Assembly (NCBI RefSeq): GCF_030272615.1
Contig: NC_081414.1
Span: 519,133,185 to 519,197,184 of the forward strand
Source: Cryptomeria japonica
Taxonomy: Eukaryota > Streptophyta > Pinopsida > Cupressales > Cupressaceae
Reading direction: 5' to 3'
DNA: 64,000 bases
Every line of letters begins with the position of its first letter. Within the stretch, counting starts at the first letter, position 1. The translations under genes and the position numbers were made by a program. This document shows, piece by piece, positions 60,843 through 64,000 of the stretch. Under the pieces are notes generated by a model. The model was not told the DNA's origin. It saw only the letters and a list, made by a program, of their open reading frames with translations, and did no database searches.

Positions 60843-63800
60843 ATGGGGAATAAAAGAAATAGAGCAAAAAAATATGATCGTATAAGGGATGATTCAAAGA
60901 AAATTCATACAAAACATAATCAAGAGCAACCCGTTGATGTTGAGGAAGATCATGTTGATGTTGAATATGATGCAACTGAAGTAGCAGAAGAAATTAGTAC
61001 TAGTCAAGGTATGAATTTTTCTTTTGTCATGAGAAATTCGATGGAGATGAATGAGGATTCTCTTTTCAGTCTAATTTAATTTGAACACATGGTACCTAAG
61101 AGCATAATTAAGTTGCATTGCAAAAACATGTGGGAGGAATATTTTGGGAAAAAATCTATGGTTGAGAGAGTATAATTATTTGTAAAGTTATTCAGGAAAA
61201 TAGAAATGACTCATGTTTAGGAGTTGTTGGGTGTCGATAATAGCAAAAGCTCAGTAGATCATATAAAAGAAACACTAGTTGAATTTTTTTAAGATGCATT
61301 TAACCTTATTGATACCACAAGTCGAGGAGTTGATTCAAGTGTTGCACGTAGAGCATTGATGACTATTATTTCTAGTAAGAGGTTGTAACATAAAAGACAA
61401 GTTACAACAATTTCTATTTACTGCATATATTTAGAAAAAATGTTCAAAGATATATTATGAAGAGAAATATGTTAACTGAAAACATTGAAATGAATTGAGT
61501 AAATATTTGTAGACTTCCTCAAAAAGATAGAATTTCTAAATATGTAAGAAGACTGGTCATCAAATATTGGACCAGCCACTCTTGTGTTTCTTCCAATAGA
61601 AGGGACACTATACAGATGAAAGATAAAGAGATTGGTATGAAGAGTTCACATCCTAAACATTTTGTAGATACAAAACAAAGTGAAATATTTGAAGCATTCA
61701 AGGAAGAATTTTCATATGTGAAAATATGTCAGAATGTTTGAGAGGTTGCGCCCTTTCTTTGTATGTATAAATAAGGTATGTGAAACTTGTTGTTGTCAAA
61801 ATTATTTTGAGTTTAATCTATACTTAGAGTCATATTAAAAAGCTATGGTAGTACTTAATCCAGATATGGTCATCCCTGGAAGTACGACACAATTTGTGAA
61901 ATCAATTTTATGCGATAAATCAGAAGATTTAGATGATTTCAATGTACAGTGTATAAAACTGCATGCATTGATTATGGAGATTTGCAAAAATTTCCATTTC
62001 AAATTGAGAATATTGATATTTCAATACAAGTTTTGTGGAAGAGATTTCAATATGAGACATATCGAATTAAGTGAGGAGATGAATACAAAATAATTGCATT
62101 GAAGGAGAGTGAATTACCCTAGAATTTATGAACATATTTTGTACTATGATTTATCCACATATCCAACATTGTCATGGTGCACGATGGTGAGCTAAGAAAT
62201 TTCATGATTCCAAAAATTGTTTTCCACCTGGTTGTATTCTTTCAATTGTAGATTTCTCTAAGAACTATACATTTGCCCCTCAATCACAGATTCAAGCTCA
62301 ATATTATCAATCAGATCAAGTTACAATATTTGTGTAAATGACCTATACACATGCACAATATGATGTGGATGGGGTAGAAAACTATACTGATCCAAATGAA
62401 TGCATTATCATTAAAAAAGTTCATTTCTATATCAGCAATAATAAGGTTCATGATATGAGCTATGTAGCCCATTCTTTTGCAATATTTTTTGAAGATCTTG
62501 CAAATCATGGGATAAATGTTTCACACCGGATTTCGTCAGATGGTTGTGCAGGTGAGTACATAAGTTTCAATTCATTTTCATTTATATGTAAATTTGTATT
62601 TGATTTCAATTTGATAAATTTTATTTTAAATGTTCAATTGTACATGTACATGACATACAACTTTATGGAGCAAGACAATTTAAATTTGCAAAAGCTATTA
62701 ATTGGCCATCCATGCAAAATGCTAGACACAATGTTAAGTTTATGTGTAACTTCTTTGAAAGTGGACATGGAAAATGAGAGAATGATGGAGCAGGACCATG
62801 TGTGAAGCATGCACTTTTCCAACATGAACTTGTAGGTACTATTAATTTTGTTTTCAATTTGTTTGTATCTATTTCTTATTATAATTTCATTTAAAATAAG
62901 TGCACATAAAAACATCTCTAAGTTCTTTTATGTAGGTAATAGCATAGAGAATGCAAACAAATTTTTTAAATGGTGTCAAAGTCATTTTTCTAGTTGGGAC
63001 ACGCCATACAACAAACATTATTTTTGGGAAGTGAAAGGTAAAATATTTTTGTTATCAAGAATTCTTAAAAACTTTCATCAACTCTGCATTTCACTTTTAT
63101 CCTAAAGTAGTTGATCTTAAAATGTGCAAATTTCATTTCATATTTGTAACAGGTATTGATCGATCTAGTCCTTACAATTGTCAAACAATTGTTGGTATTA
63201 GAAGTTTACATCAAGTGATGACTACAAGACACCACAAGCCTCCATTGATTCAAGTAAGAGAAAAAGCATACTTTTGTGTTGACTATGTTGAGGACAATCC
63301 AATGAGTCAATGCGAGAATATTGTAAATGGATATGTCTCACAATGGGATATGAAAGAGTTAATCAGAATGCCTACTTATGAAGATGATGAAAATGACATA
63401 GAAATTCATGATCCTATATATTTAGCTGATTATGAATGTGTTTCTGATTGAGTCATTTCAGGTGCGTGTGTGCATACATGTTCTTTTATTTAGTATTAAT
63501 TCAGATCATGTAGTGATATGTTCAAATTTTATAGATACATCTTACTTTTGTTTTAAATTTATATGGTGTCATCTGGATGTACATACATGCAAGTGATATT
63601 TTTGTCATGGTTTCCAAATCCTGACAATGTGGAAGGTGTAGATTATTATCTACTAAGATGCATGAAAGCAATATTCAAAATTGCTAGAAGTAACTATAGA
63701 TGATGATGGACAATCATATCCAACTGGTTCAGTTGTTATAGAAGGCACCTATTATCAACAAACTAAGATAGACAAAAATGGTGTTCAATTTATTGAATAC

Positions 63801-63985
63801 ATGCCTGGAAAAGTAGTTCTACATTACAGTCACTTGGTTATAGTGACAAAGCTGCAATTTGAGACATTGTCAAAAAAAGGACGTGCAACCAAATGTGGAG
63901 GTTACCTTTTGAAGAACATAAATGTTTTTTGGAGATAATAAAAGATAGAGAGAATCCAGACTATATATATCAAGAGCTGACTTAG
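60843..63985 (+). pseudogene. DDE-like transposase gene, right copy, with introns
   Basis: The gene starts at ATG 60843 (MGNKRNRAKKYDRI) and ends at TAG 63983-63985 after WRLPFEEH and ENPDYIYQELT. Exon blocks match the left copy: ILSIVDFSKNYTFAPQ (Asp codon 62251-62253), HFYISNNKVHD, SDGCAG with its Asp near 62540, and FFESGHGK followed by a stop and ENDGAGPCVK (Glu codon 62778-62780). Three GT-AG introns keep the frame: 62552-62670, 62836-62935 and 63038-63152. A fourth follows near 63455. The donor right after DGCA joins to a QFKFAKAINW exon, as in the left copy. Stops, a 1-bp shift near 63670 and a damaged acceptor show decay. The motifs fit a DDE/RNase-H-fold transposase of an unnamed plant family. 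The gene begins about 1 kb inside the inferred terminus at 43769. Confidence 0.65.
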
Positions 63986-64000
63986 GGTATCTAACTTGTT

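Larger units (their letters stand above)
43769..64000 (+). repeat. Right arm of large inverted pair
   Basis: Sequence mirrored by the left arm covers 43769-43848, 55872-56211 and 60268 to about 63880, about 4.1 kb in total. It is interrupted by the LARD-like element and the 4.05-kb solo LTR. The right copy continues to the gene stop at 63985 and beyond the window, so its outer end is not seen. The arm starts at TACAAACTTGTGTCTCAC. Confidence 0.85.

Overview
This window is plant nuclear DNA made almost entirely of nested transposable elements. I found no convincing host gene. The plant assignment rests on a plant-type L1 LINE (ORF1 with a DUF4283-like RNA-binding region), a Ty3/gypsy chromovirus with a chromodomain, Copia-type LTRs, primer sites matching initiator-Met tRNA, and GT-AG introns of about 100 bp. 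The nesting depth, LTRs over 4 kb and decayed reading frames suggest a very large genome. A gymnosperm is plausible, but that is inference.

Layout. 1-2484: minus-strand LINE running off the left edge. 3380-6109: diverged piece of a giant-LTR family. 6110-7919: Copia-like LTR fragment. 7925-25450: 17.5-kb LTR element with a zinc-knuckle Gag and a long ORF2 but no reverse transcriptase or integrase. A gypsy chromovirus (12732-22636, target duplication CTATC) sits inside its ORF2. 25840-26431: decayed gypsy integrase, followed by a giant LTR to 30448 with a quasi-palindromic array.

From 30449 to the right edge runs a large inverted pair. Two copies of an intron-containing, DDE-like transposase gene point away from each other: the left copy is on the minus strand at 30449-34548, the right on the plus strand at 60843-63985. 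Their shared sequence stops at the same base on each side of a 1.27-kb centre (42499-43768). Four later insertions split the arms, most with a 5-bp target duplication: a 1.06-kb solo LTR (left), a second Gag plus ORF2 element (35386-42193, left), a 12-kb non-coding LARD-like element with 4.16-kb LTRs (43849-55866, right) and a 4.05-kb solo LTR (56212-60262, right).

The main candidates for something new are: (i) the pair of pol-less LTR elements that share an unnamed ORF2 of about 1,050-1,100 codons beside a coiled-coil, four-knuckle Gag; (ii) the intron-containing DDE-like transposon family; and (iii) giant LTRs that are AT-rich apart from a GC-rich island, which in two copies is a roughly 39-bp quasi-palindrome array. 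Every coding region carries stops or frameshifts, so these copies are relics. Boundaries come from reading repeats, target duplications and frames by eye; no alignment or database search was run.
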